Assembly: GCA_964439745.1 (NCBI GenBank)
Contig: CAYTQK010000208.1
Location: 1-5,980, forward strand
DNA from: CAYTQK01 sp964439745
GTDB lineage: Bacteria; Desulfobacterota; Desulfobacteria; Desulfobacterales; Desulfosudaceae
Direction: 5' to 3'
DNA: 5,980 nucleotides
The notes under the pieces were generated by a model. The model did not search any database. It was not told where the DNA came from and worked only from the letters and a program-made list of their open reading frames with translations. Positions 1 to 5,970 of the stretch are shown here, piece after piece. Position 1 is the first letter of the stretch, and each line of letters starts with the position of its first letter. Made by a program: the position numbers and the translations under genes.

Positions 1-1
1 T

Positions 2-658
2 AATGACGCGTTGTTGATCGTGGATGTTCAGAATGATTTCTGTTCCGGCGGGGCGCTGGCCATTGCCGGCGGTGAAGAGGTCGTGCCGGTGCTGAACCAG
101 TGGATTAAAAAGGCGGCGGCCGAATCAATTCCGGTGTATGCCTCCCGGGACTGGCATCCCCAAAAACATGTCAGCTTTACCGGCCAGGGGGGTCCCTGGC
201 CGCCGCACTGTATCCAGGATACCGCGGGCGCGGCCTTTCATCCGGATTTGCAGCTGCCGGAAACGGCGGTGCTGATCACCAAGGGCACCCGTTTTGATCA
301 CGATCAGAATTCGGCCTTTGATGAGACCGGATGGGCGGACCATCTCCGGCAGGAAGGGATCACCCGTCTGTTTATCGGCGGCCTGGCCCTGGATGTCTGT
401 GTTCAGGCCACGGCGCTGGACGCCCTGGAAAACGGGTTGGCCGTGTGCCTGCTCAAAAATGGAACCCGGGCGGTGAGCGAATCCGATGGTGCGGCGGCCG
501 TAGAGCGGATGCAGGCGGCCGGCGCGGTTGTTGAAGAGGGGATGCCCGACCCGGAAGAGACGCCTTTCTGCCGCATGGCCCCGGAATGGGCGGAGCATGC
601 CCGGCCCAATGAGCCGGAGGAGGCGGATGATGCCTGTGACGACGGTCGTTCCGGTTGA
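2..658 (+). CDS. pncA: Nicotinamidase (PncA-type cysteine hydrolase), 5' partial
   Basis: Predicted to hydrolyse nicotinamide to nicotinate and ammonia in the cytoplasm, feeding the Preiss-Handler branch of NAD salvage. Counting from the first in-frame codon at position 2, the catalytic triad is Asp8 (in LLIVDVQNDF), Lys94 (in ITKGTRFDHD) and Cys133 (in GGLALDVCVQAT). The metal ligands of true nicotinamidases are also present: Asp50 and His52 (SRDWHPQKH) and His69 (WPPHC). This metal triad favours PncA over the metal-free isochorismatase-like relatives. The frame is open to the left edge, and family members start only a few residues before this Leu-Leu, so the real start is almost certainly just outside; a TTG at 11 is a less likely alternative. 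The C-terminus carries an acidic, low-complexity tail (Glu/Asp-rich, ending GRSG) beyond the usual core. Seen: all motifs. Known: family chemistry. Inferred: physiological substrate. Confidence 0.9.
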   Translation, partial: NDALLIVDVQNDFCSGGALAIAGGEEVVPVLNQWIKKAAAESIPVYASRDWHPQKHVSFTGQGGPWPPHCIQDTAGAAFHPDLQLPETAVLITKGTRFDHDQNSAFDETGWADHLRQEGITRLFIGGLALDVCVQATALDALENGLAVCLLKNGTRAVSESDGAAAVERMQAAGAVVEEGMPDPEETPFCRMAPEWAEHARPNEPEEADDACDDGRSG

Positions 659-699
659 ACACAGGTCAAGGATAAACGGCAAAACCAAAGAAGAAGAAA

Positions 700-762
700 A
701 TGAAACCATTACGATTCTGACCGATTATGATGGTTCTCCTGGTGGCAGGGCACTCGCGGTAG
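700..762 (+). pseudogene. Possible broken signal-peptide leader (very short)
   Basis: A purine-rich AAGAAGAAG run precedes an ATG at 700 that reads MKPLRF, a TGA, then PIMMVLLVAGHSR in the same frame, ending at TAG (760-762). A basic start followed by a hydrophobic run and VAG looks like the first 20 residues of an exported protein or lipoprotein whose gene was interrupted. The hydrophobic run ends exactly where the hairpin region begins. The stretch is too short to assign, and a chance reading is quite possible. Confidence 0.15.
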
Positions 763-833
763 ATTTACTACGGCTTCGCGTCCTACGCCTTGCAGCTGCG
801 CCCAAAATAACTCGTGAAATAAACGGGTTAGAT
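748..833. repeat. Candidate dispersed palindromic repeat (half element)
   Basis: This part of the 234-base gap between the two first genes holds two hairpins. The first has a base stem GGGC (748-751) with GTCC (780-783), and above it GCGGTAG (756-762) with CTACGGC (768-774), one mismatch, around the loop ATTTA. The second pairs AACTCGT (809-815) with ACGGGTT (823-829), one G-T wobble, around a 7-base loop. Between them is the palindrome GCAGCTGC (792-799). The composition and the two tandem hairpins look like an intergenic repeat rather than coding DNA. From memory, not a search, similar palindromic elements centred on GTAG-ATTTA-CTAC recur in Desulfobacterota genomes. If so, the left arm is missing here, because nothing upstream of 748 mirrors 800-833. 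Confidence 0.45.
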
Positions 834-892
834 CAGGGATATTTTTTGGCGGCGGCGATACAGAGAAAGATTGGAAAGATTGGGCTGTTATC

Positions 893-2314
893 ATGATTAA
901 TAATCCCCTGCCGGCGAAGAAAAAGAATGATTCGGAAAAAATATACGACGTGGTCGTCATCGGTTCCGGGTCCGGCATGCGCATCGTTGAGAACGCGGTG
1001 GCGGCGGGATTGTCCACCGCCCTGGTGGACAAGGGGCCGGCCGGCGGCACCTGCCTCAACCTGGGTTGTATCCCTTCCAAGATGATGATTGCCGTGGCCG
1101 ACCGGGTCATGGAAATCCGGGAGTGCGAACGATTCGGCATTACCGCTGCCGTCCAAGCCGTTGATTTTCCCCGGGTCATGCGTGAAATGCGGCAGGCGGT
1201 GGTGCCGGACCAGCAGCAGATCCATGAAAATCTGCGGGCGGACCAGCGGTTTGATTTTTATGAAGGCACCGGTTCTTTTGAAGATGAGCAGACCCTGGCT
1301 GTCAACGGAATCCGCCTGAGGGGAAAAGACGTTTTTGTCGCTGCCGGCGCCCGGCCCGATATCCCCGATCTGGAAGGGCTGAACCGGGGGGATTACCTGA
1401 CCAGCGAGTCGCTGCTGCAGCTGGAAAAATTGCCCTCCCGGCTGGCGATTATCGGCGGGGGATATATCGCCGCCGAATACAGCCATTTTTTTGCGGCCAT
1501 GGGCAGCAAAGTTACCATCATGCAGCGGGACGACCGGCTTGTTCCGGGCGCCGAACCGGAAGTTTCCGAAGCCCTGCGCCGGGCATACACGAAACGGATG
1601 ACGGTCCATACCGGTACCACGGCGCAGAAGATTGAAAAAACCGCGGAGGGATATGTGCTCATCGGCCGGGAGGAAAAGAGCGGCCGGACCGTCACCGTTA
1701 CGGCTGACCAGGTGCTGGTGGCCTCCGGCCGCCGCTCCAACGCCGATCTTTTGCAGGTGGAAAAAGGGGGGCTCGCCGTGGATTCCCGGGGGTTTGTTCA
1801 GGCGGACGCCCGGTTTCGAACCAGCCAGAAGAACACCTGGGCTTTCGGCGATATTATCGGCAAAAAAATGTTTACCCATGTCGCCTATGAAGAAGCCGGC
1901 TTGGCCTGGCACAATTCCCGCAACAAGAGGCAGAAATCATTTGACTACCAGATTGTGCCGCAAGCCGTGTTCAGCTATCCCCAGCTCGCCTCGGCCGGCC
2001 TTACCGAAGCGGAAGCGGTCCGCAGCGGCTACCAGGATCTTCTGGCAGGCACGGCCGCATATAACGAGGTGGCCAAGGGCATGGCCCTGCGGGAGAACGA
2101 GGGCTTTGCCAAGGCGATTGTGGACAGAGCCGAGGCCCGGATCATTGGTTTCCATATTATCGGACCCCAGGCGGCCGTTTTGATCCAGGAGATCGTCACC
2201 ATCATGGCGGCCGGCGGTAAATTGAATCTGCTGGCCGACAGCATGCATATCCATCCGGCCCTGAGCGAACTCGTTCTGAAGCCTTTCAATAAGCTGGCCC
2301 CGGTTTCAGCCTGA
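893..2314 (+). CDS. Dihydrolipoamide dehydrogenase-family flavoprotein (class I disulfide oxidoreductase)
   Basis: A 473-residue cytoplasmic FAD enzyme that moves electrons between NAD(P)H and a thiol/disulfide. Domains in order: FAD-binding Rossmann motif GSGSGM (24-29); redox-active disulfide Cys54 and Cys59 in GGTCLNLGCIPSK; NAD-binding motif GGGYIAAE (188-195); second FAD motif around AFGD (317-320); C-terminal dimerisation domain with the catalytic pair His454 and Glu459 (HPALSE). Length and motif order fit full-length class I enzymes. There is no N-terminal heavy-metal domain and no C-terminal vicinal cysteine pair, so mercuric reductase is unlikely. No E2, glycine-cleavage or other lipoyl-protein gene is nearby, so the substrate (lipoamide, mycothione-like thiol or other) is not fixed by context. 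The ATG at 893 has only a weak purine-rich site (GGAAAG, about 15 bases upstream); about 16 residues precede the FAD fold and no better start is visible. The gene converges on the remnant starting at 2325. Confidence 0.9.
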   Translation: MINNPLPAKKKNDSEKIYDVVVIGSGSGMRIVENAVAAGLSTALVDKGPAGGTCLNLGCIPSKMMIAVADRVMEIRECERFGITAAVQAVDFPRVMREMRQAVVPDQQQIHENLRADQRFDFYEGTGSFEDEQTLAVNGIRLRGKDVFVAAGARPDIPDLEGLNRGDYLTSESLLQLEKLPSRLAIIGGGYIAAEYSHFFAAMGSKVTIMQRDDRLVPGAEPEVSEALRRAYTKRMTVHTGTTAQKIEKTAEGYVLIGREEKSGRTVTVTADQVLVASGRRSNADLLQVEKGGLAVDSRGFVQADARFRTSQKNTWAFGDIIGKKMFTHVAYEEAGLAWHNSRNKRQKSFDYQIVPQAVFSYPQLASAGLTEAEAVRSGYQDLLAGTAAYNEVAKGMALRENEGFAKAIVDRAEARIIGFHIIGPQAAVLIQEIVTIMAAGGKLNLLADSMHIHPALSELVLKPFNKLAPVSA

Positions 2315-2324
2315 AGCCGCCTGC

Positions 2325-2505
2325 TCAACTCCTGGCATAACGCCCCGGCAGATAGCTCTGGTCAAGGATATGACCGGTCATGTTTTTTCAATGGTCAGCT
2401 TGTCGGTTTTCGCCGGCAGATCCAGCCGGGTGTCCAGGGCGTACAGTTTGAAAAAATAGCGGTGCTCACCGTCCGGCGGGCAGGGGCCGAAATAACCGCT
2501 TCGGT
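2325..2505 (-). pseudogene. YbhB/YbcL (PEBP, Raf kinase inhibitor-like) gene remnant
   Basis: The minus strand from about 2503 to 2378 reads RSGYFGPCPPDGEHRYFF, then KLYALDTRLDLPAKTDKL and TIEKT before a TGA. The next frame picks up MTGHILDQSYLPGRYARS and stops at 2327-2325. Together these match the C-terminal third of bacterial YbhB/YbcL proteins, whose hallmarks are GYxGPCPPxGxHRYxFxLYALD and a terminal GHIL segment. The break falls in a run of six A (minus strand), where one missing base would restore an EKNMTGHIL reading. A TAA also sits in frame three codons before Arg-Ser, and the N-terminal two thirds, including the ligand-pocket half, cannot be found further upstream. The family's role in bacteria is poorly defined. 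A base-calling slip could explain the homopolymer break but not the missing N-terminus. The product is presumed non-functional. Confidence 0.75.
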
Positions 2506-2673
2506 ATTATTTGTTCGATATCAGGATGATTCTCTTGCCCGGGGCAGGCCAATACTCTCCTGACTGTATTTACCGGCAACGGACAAAGTAATCCAGGGCT
2601 GCCGCCGGTTTAGGGAGACGATTTTTCCGGAGGCGTTGTGCCATATTCGGTCGGGAGCAATCTGTGGTCAGGA
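2506..2673. other. Intergenic stretch without a recognisable gene
   Basis: Between the YbhB/YbcL remnant and the promoter I see no gene, repeat or convincing terminator. Short readings exist on both strands, for example a minus-strand one containing SGEYWPAPGKRIILISNK that ends in TAA. It matches nothing I can name, though it could be decayed coding DNA. A GTG at 2638 with GGAGG at 2629-2633 opens the receiver frame early, but it lies upstream of the promoter and is judged not to be the main start. Confidence 0.4.
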
Positions 2674-2702
2674 TTGACATGCCCGGACAAATCGCTTATA
2701 AA
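2674..2702 (+). promoter_or_regulatory. Sigma70-type promoter for the receiver/kinase locus
   Basis: TTGACA (2674-2679) is a perfect -35 box. It is followed by a 17-base spacer and TATAAA (2697-2702), five of six matches to the -10 box. The expected transcript start is near 2709, giving a leader of about 75 bases before the ATG at 2785. It lies inside the longest possible version of the receiver frame, which argues for the shorter start. No operator or response-regulator site is evident, so basal constitutive expression is the simplest reading. Confidence 0.7.
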
Positions 2703-2774
2703 AACCGTATGCGGCCGGCATCGCAAGCTTCAGTCCGTTTTTCAAAAAACCTTGGAATCAGATGTTCCTGTGAC

Positions 2775-2782
2775 GGAGGGGG
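2775..2782 (+). promoter_or_regulatory. Ribosome binding site deciding the receiver start
   Basis: GGAGGGGG, with its GGAGG core at 2775-2779, lies five bases before the ATG at 2785. Together with the promoter at 2674-2702 it selects this ATG over the GTG at 2638, because a transcript from that promoter would lack the GTG. Confidence 0.65.
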
Positions 2783-2784
2783 AT

Positions 2785-3174
2785 ATGAACAAACCGGAAC
2801 AGCCGCGGCGGATCCTGCTGATAGAGGATGACGAAGACGATTATATCCTTTTCAAATCGGTGGCCGCTGAAATCCACAGTTTTCCTGTCGAGATAACCTG
2901 GGTGGATACCTGTCGCACGGCGCTGGAAAAAGTCGGGCGCAACACCTTTGATCTGTTTTTCGTGGATTATCGCCTGCCCGGCTGCACTGGTCTGGACCTG
3001 CTGTACCGGCTCAGGCGAAGGGGGCTGCAGCAGCCCTTCATCCTTCTGACCGGGCAGGAAGACCATGCCGTTGACCTGCAGGCCATGGAAGAAGGGGGCT
3101 CCGATTATCTGGAAAAAGACCTGCTTTCACCGCCGCATTCTGCAGGAGGCCATGAACAATATTGTCCGTCATAG
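2785..3174 (+). CDS. Truncated response-regulator receiver domain (out-of-frame fusion with downstream kinase fragment)
   Basis: A 129-residue protein consisting almost only of a receiver domain, which would take a phosphoryl group from a histidine kinase. Visible residues: acidic pocket Asp15 and Asp16 (LLIEDDEDD), phospho-acceptor Asp61 (FFVDYRLPG), switch Thr89 (LLTGQ) and Lys111 (DYLEKD). Only about four more residues (LLSP) look like receiver sequence. The remaining tail (PHSAGGHEQYCPS) is the kinase ATPase sequence read in the wrong frame, so most of helix alpha5 is lost and no output domain follows. The kinase fragment continues in the +1 frame. The simplest history is a REC-(sensor)-HisKA_3-HATPase hybrid gene that lost its middle by a deletion of non-multiple-of-three length. 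Promoter and ribosome site are intact, so the stub may still be expressed; whether it folds is unknown. An earlier GTG (2638) would add 49 residues with no domain resemblance. Confidence 0.75.
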   Translation: MNKPEQPRRILLIEDDEDDYILFKSVAAEIHSFPVEITWVDTCRTALEKVGRNTFDLFFVDYRLPGCTGLDLLYRLRRRGLQQPFILLTGQEDHAVDLQAMEEGGSDYLEKDLLSPPHSAGGHEQYCPS

Positions 3175-3442
3175 CGGGGCGGATCAGGTATACATCGCCA
3201 AGTCTCCGTCCCATGACAACGGCCTGCGCCTGTTTATTGCCGACACTGGCCGGGGGTTTGACGCGGATGCCTCGCTGGAGGCCGAAACCGAGAACCGGGT
3301 GGGCGGTTTCGGGCTGATGAATATGAAAGAGCGGGCGTTTTTTACCGGTGGAAATTTTGACATCCGATCAACACCCCGGCAGGGAACCACCCTGGATATT
3401 GTCTGGTCCAACCGGTTTCTGACCGAAGAGGGAGACAAATGA
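3119..3442 (+). pseudogene. Histidine kinase ATPase-domain fragment (NarL/DegS type)
   Basis: In the +1 frame relative to the receiver, the DNA encodes TCFHRRILQEAMNNIVRHSG and onward. This is the N-box of a HATPase_c domain (3143-3172). It is followed by the G1 box DTGRGF (3242-3259), the G2 box GGFGLMNMKERA (3302-3337) and a terminal strand QGTTLDIVW. The style (RILQEAMNN, GGFGL, KERA) is that of HisKA_3 / NarL-family kinases. The dimerisation and phospho-acceptor helix and any sensor domain are absent. No good start exists: the ATG at 3152 has AGGAGG only two bases upstream and would begin inside the N-box, losing its Glu. It is probably the 3' part of the same former gene as the preceding receiver. 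Its stop (3440-3442) overlaps the next kinase start, so it may matter for translational coupling even if its product is inert. Confidence 0.75.
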
Positions 3443-5856
3443 ACCTCCCCCGCGACCAGAGATCGATGCTGAATTTTGCCGGGATGGTCCTGTTTGCCGT
3501 TATCCTGGCCGTGGTGACCACGACCAGTCTGTACAGCTATCTGCTCTTCCATGTCTTCTGCGAGCTTTTTTCCATTATCGTGGCCGGCGCGATTTTCGTG
3601 ATCGCCTGGAACGGCCGGCACATGATTACCAACACCTATCTCCTGATTGTCGGCATCTCCTTTTTCTTTGTCGGCCTGCTCGACCTGCTGCATACCCTCA
3701 GTTATCCCGGCATGGACATTTTCCCGGAACACAGCGGTAATCTGTCCATTCAGTTATGGCTGGCCGCCCGTTATCTGCAAAGCCTGACTTTCCTGGGGGC
3801 GGCCTTTTTTTTTCATAAAGAGGTTCCTCCGCTGCGGGTAGTGATTCTTTATACCGTCGTTACCGCGGCAGTGCTGGGAGCGGTTTTCCAGGGTGATTTT
3901 TTCCCGGTTTCGTTTGTGCCGGGCGCCGGTTTGACCCCGTTTAAAATCGTCAGCGAGTATCTCATCGCCTTGATCCTCCTGGTTGCCCTGGGGCAGATCA
4001 TCCGGTACCGGCGGTTGTTTGACGACGGGGTGGCCGGATTGTTGATGGGGGCCGTCGGCCTGACCATTGCTTCGGAGCTGACTTTTACTTTTTATGTGGA
4101 TGTCTATGGTGTCATCAACCTGATCGGCCACCTGCTGAAGCTGACCGCCTTTTACCTGCTCTACAAGGCCATTGTGGAGACAGCCTTTCTGCGGCCGTAT
4201 TCTTTGTTGTTCAATGAAATCCGGCAACGGGAGCAGGAGCTGCAGGAGAGCCGGGACCTGCTGCAAAAGTCCCACGGATACCTGGAAGAGCAGGCCTATC
4301 AACAGGCCATTGAACTGGCCCAGGCCACCGCCGAACTGCAGACCACCCGTATTGAAAAAGAACAGATCAGAGGACTGTACCAGCGGGTGGGCGACCTGAT
4401 TCCCTTCGGTACCTGGATCTGTGATGTGCAGGGCAAGTTCGTCTACCTGAGTCAGTCATTGCTGGATATCCTGGAAGAGTCCGGCCGGGAACTGAAATTC
4501 GAAGATCTGCTGGACCGGCTTGATCCGGGGATCGTTGCGGCTGTCCGCCGTGACTGGGAGGAAAGCCTGGCCACAGGGGCTGTCTGGGACCGGAAACTGC
4601 GTCTCCAGGATCGGACCGGCGCAATTTACACCATCCTCAGCCGCGGCCTGCCGTTTTACAATGAAGCGGGAGTGGTGCAGTTCTGGGGCGGCATCAACCT
4701 GGATATTTCGGAACGGGAACGGTTGCGGGAAGCGCTGGAAAAAGAACGCCGACGTTTTTATTTCATCCTGGAGAAGATGCCGGCCTTTGTCGTCCTGGTC
4801 CGGGAGGATGCCGCCATTCCTTACGCCAATCAATATTTTAAAAAACAGTTCGGCGATCCGGCCGGAGAGAAATGTTATCACCTGCTGGCCGGCCGGAATA
4901 ATCCCTGCGAAGATTGCCGGGTTTTCCCGGTGCTGGAAAGCGGCCAGCCCCTGGAATGGGACTGGCTGGACGCCCCGGACAACCGCATCTATCACGTCTA
5001 CAGCTATCCCTTTACCGATATCGACGAAACGCCGCTGGTCCTGGTGGTGGGCATGAACATTACCGATCAGGTGGAAGCGGAAAATCATGTCAATCATTAT
5101 CTGCAGGAGCTGGAAACCAAGAACCAGGAACTCCAGGATTTTGCCTACGTGGCTTCCCATGATCTTCAGGAGCCCCTGCGCAAGATCATCACCTTTGGCA
5201 ATATACTGCGCACCCGGTATGGCAGCAGTCTGGATGAAAAGGCAGGTGATTACCTGCTGCGCATGGAAAACGCCGCCCGGCGCATGCGGTCCCTGGTGGC
5301 GGCCTTGCTGGAATACTCCCGGGTGACCACCAAGGAAAGCCTGATGGCTTCCGTGAACCTGAATCAAGTTATTGCGAAAGTCATGGAAGACCTGGAAGAA
5401 CCGATCAAGCGCAGTGGCGCCCGGATCGAGGTGGCGCCGCTGGAAATCGTCACGGCCGACCCCCACCAGATGCGGCAGCTTTTTCAGAACCTGATCAGCA
5501 ACGCGGTCAAGTTTACCGCCGCCGCCGAACCGCTCGTGTCCATTAACGGCAGAATTGTGAATCATCACAAAGGGCCGGTGGACGGTCTTTCCGCAAAGGT
5601 GCCCGCTGTCTGGTACCAGATCCTGGTTCAGGACAACGGCATCGGGTTCGCCGCCGAATACCTGGACCGGATTTTTGTCCCCTTTCAGCGGCTGCACACC
5701 CGGAATGAGTACGAAGGCACGGGCATCGGCCTGAGCATATGCCAGAAAATTGTGGAACGGCATGGCGGCACCATAACCGCCAAAAGCAGTACCGGCCGGG
5801 GAACCACCTTTATCGTCACCCTGCCGCTGGAAAAAGCCGTGCGGATCGGGGTATGA
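3439..5856 (+). CDS. Membrane sensor histidine kinase, MASE3-PAS-PAS-HisKA-HATPase
   Basis: An 805-residue inner-membrane sensor kinase. Residues 12-245 form about eight hydrophobic segments of the MASE3 type (FHVFCELFSIIVAGAIFVIAW, then GLLDLLHTLSYPGM). MASE3 is an integral-membrane sensor of unknown ligand. A coiled-coil linker (about 258-317) joins PAS1 (about 318-424) and PAS2 (about 437-545). PAS2 carries Cys479, Cys490 and Cys493 (C-x10-C-x2-C). The HisKA helix has phospho-acceptor His574 (ASHDLQEPLRKI). The ATPase domain has N-box Asn688 (QNLISNAVKF), G1 DNGIGF (732-737), F-box FVPFQRL and G2 GTGIGL (760-765), all intact. There is no fused receiver, so a separate response regulator outside the window is expected. 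Start: ATG with GAGGGAG (3428-3434) four bases upstream, overlapping the previous stop as ATGA, which suggests coupling. It is probably transcribed from the promoter at 2674-2702. The stimulus is unknown. Confidence 0.92.
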   Translation: MNLPRDQRSMLNFAGMVLFAVILAVVTTTSLYSYLLFHVFCELFSIIVAGAIFVIAWNGRHMITNTYLLIVGISFFFVGLLDLLHTLSYPGMDIFPEHSGNLSIQLWLAARYLQSLTFLGAAFFFHKEVPPLRVVILYTVVTAAVLGAVFQGDFFPVSFVPGAGLTPFKIVSEYLIALILLVALGQIIRYRRLFDDGVAGLLMGAVGLTIASELTFTFYVDVYGVINLIGHLLKLTAFYLLYKAIVETAFLRPYSLLFNEIRQREQELQESRDLLQKSHGYLEEQAYQQAIELAQATAELQTTRIEKEQIRGLYQRVGDLIPFGTWICDVQGKFVYLSQSLLDILEESGRELKFEDLLDRLDPGIVAAVRRDWEESLATGAVWDRKLRLQDRTGAIYTILSRGLPFYNEAGVVQFWGGINLDISERERLREALEKERRRFYFILEKMPAFVVLVREDAAIPYANQYFKKQFGDPAGEKCYHLLAGRNNPCEDCRVFPVLESGQPLEWDWLDAPDNRIYHVYSYPFTDIDETPLVLVVGMNITDQVEAENHVNHYLQELETKNQELQDFAYVASHDLQEPLRKIITFGNILRTRYGSSLDEKAGDYLLRMENAARRMRSLVAALLEYSRVTTKESLMASVNLNQVIAKVMEDLEEPIKRSGARIEVAPLEIVTADPHQMRQLFQNLISNAVKFTAAAEPLVSINGRIVNHHKGPVDGLSAKVPAVWYQILVQDNGIGFAAEYLDRIFVPFQRLHTRNEYEGTGIGLSICQKIVERHGGTITAKSSTGRGTTFIVTLPLEKAVRIGV

Positions 5857-5860
5857 CATG

Positions 5861-5891
5861 GCCTGAAAAAAAATAAAACACACTTTCAGGC
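5861..5891 (+). terminator. Inverted repeat after the kinase gene, possible weak terminator
   Basis: GCCTGAAA (5861-5868) and TTTCAGGC (5884-5891) form a perfect 8-base stem around an A-rich 15-base loop, five bases after the kinase stop. The following bases (TGGTATGTTTCTTTACTTT) are only partly T-rich, so it is not a textbook intrinsic terminator. On the opposite strand the loop is T-rich instead. Position and symmetry support a 3'-end structure; a protein-binding site is the alternative. Confidence 0.45.
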
Positions 5892-5970
5892 TGGTATGTT
5901 TCTTTACTTTATCAACCGGATATGATAATTACACAATAATCGTAGCGGCCGGGAAAAGGCGGGAGATCTC

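Noticed and set aside
827..833. GTTAGAT matches the integron attC core (GTTRRRY), raising the idea of a gene-cassette junction.
   Set aside because: No partner RYYYAAC core lies at a suitable distance, and the neighbouring genes are not cassette-like.
833..1912. Long minus-strand frame opposite the flavoprotein gene.
   Set aside because: The + strand carries every motif of the disulfide oxidoreductase family; the antisense product has no recognisable fold.
893..2314. Mercuric reductase as identity of the flavoprotein.
   Set aside because: There is no N-terminal heavy-metal domain and no C-terminal cysteine pair, and the His454/Glu459 dyad fits disulfide-reducing family members.
2370..2381. 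Perfect 12-base palindrome ATGACCGGTCAT followed by a T-run, considered as a terminator for the flavoprotein gene or an operator.
   Set aside because: As a hairpin it gives only a 4-base stem with a 4-base loop, and it coincides with the Met-Thr-Gly-His codons of the YbhB/YbcL remnant on the minus strand.
2638..2784. GTG start at 2638 with GGAGG, giving a 178-residue receiver protein.
   Set aside because: The added 49 residues show no domain resemblance, the strong promoter lies inside them, and the ATG at 2785 has its own ribosome site.
4456..5883. Long open minus-strand frame (475 codons) opposite the kinase.
   Set aside because: It is antisense to clearly conserved PAS, HisKA and ATPase motifs and has no recognisable domain; it is a by-product of GC-rich codon use.
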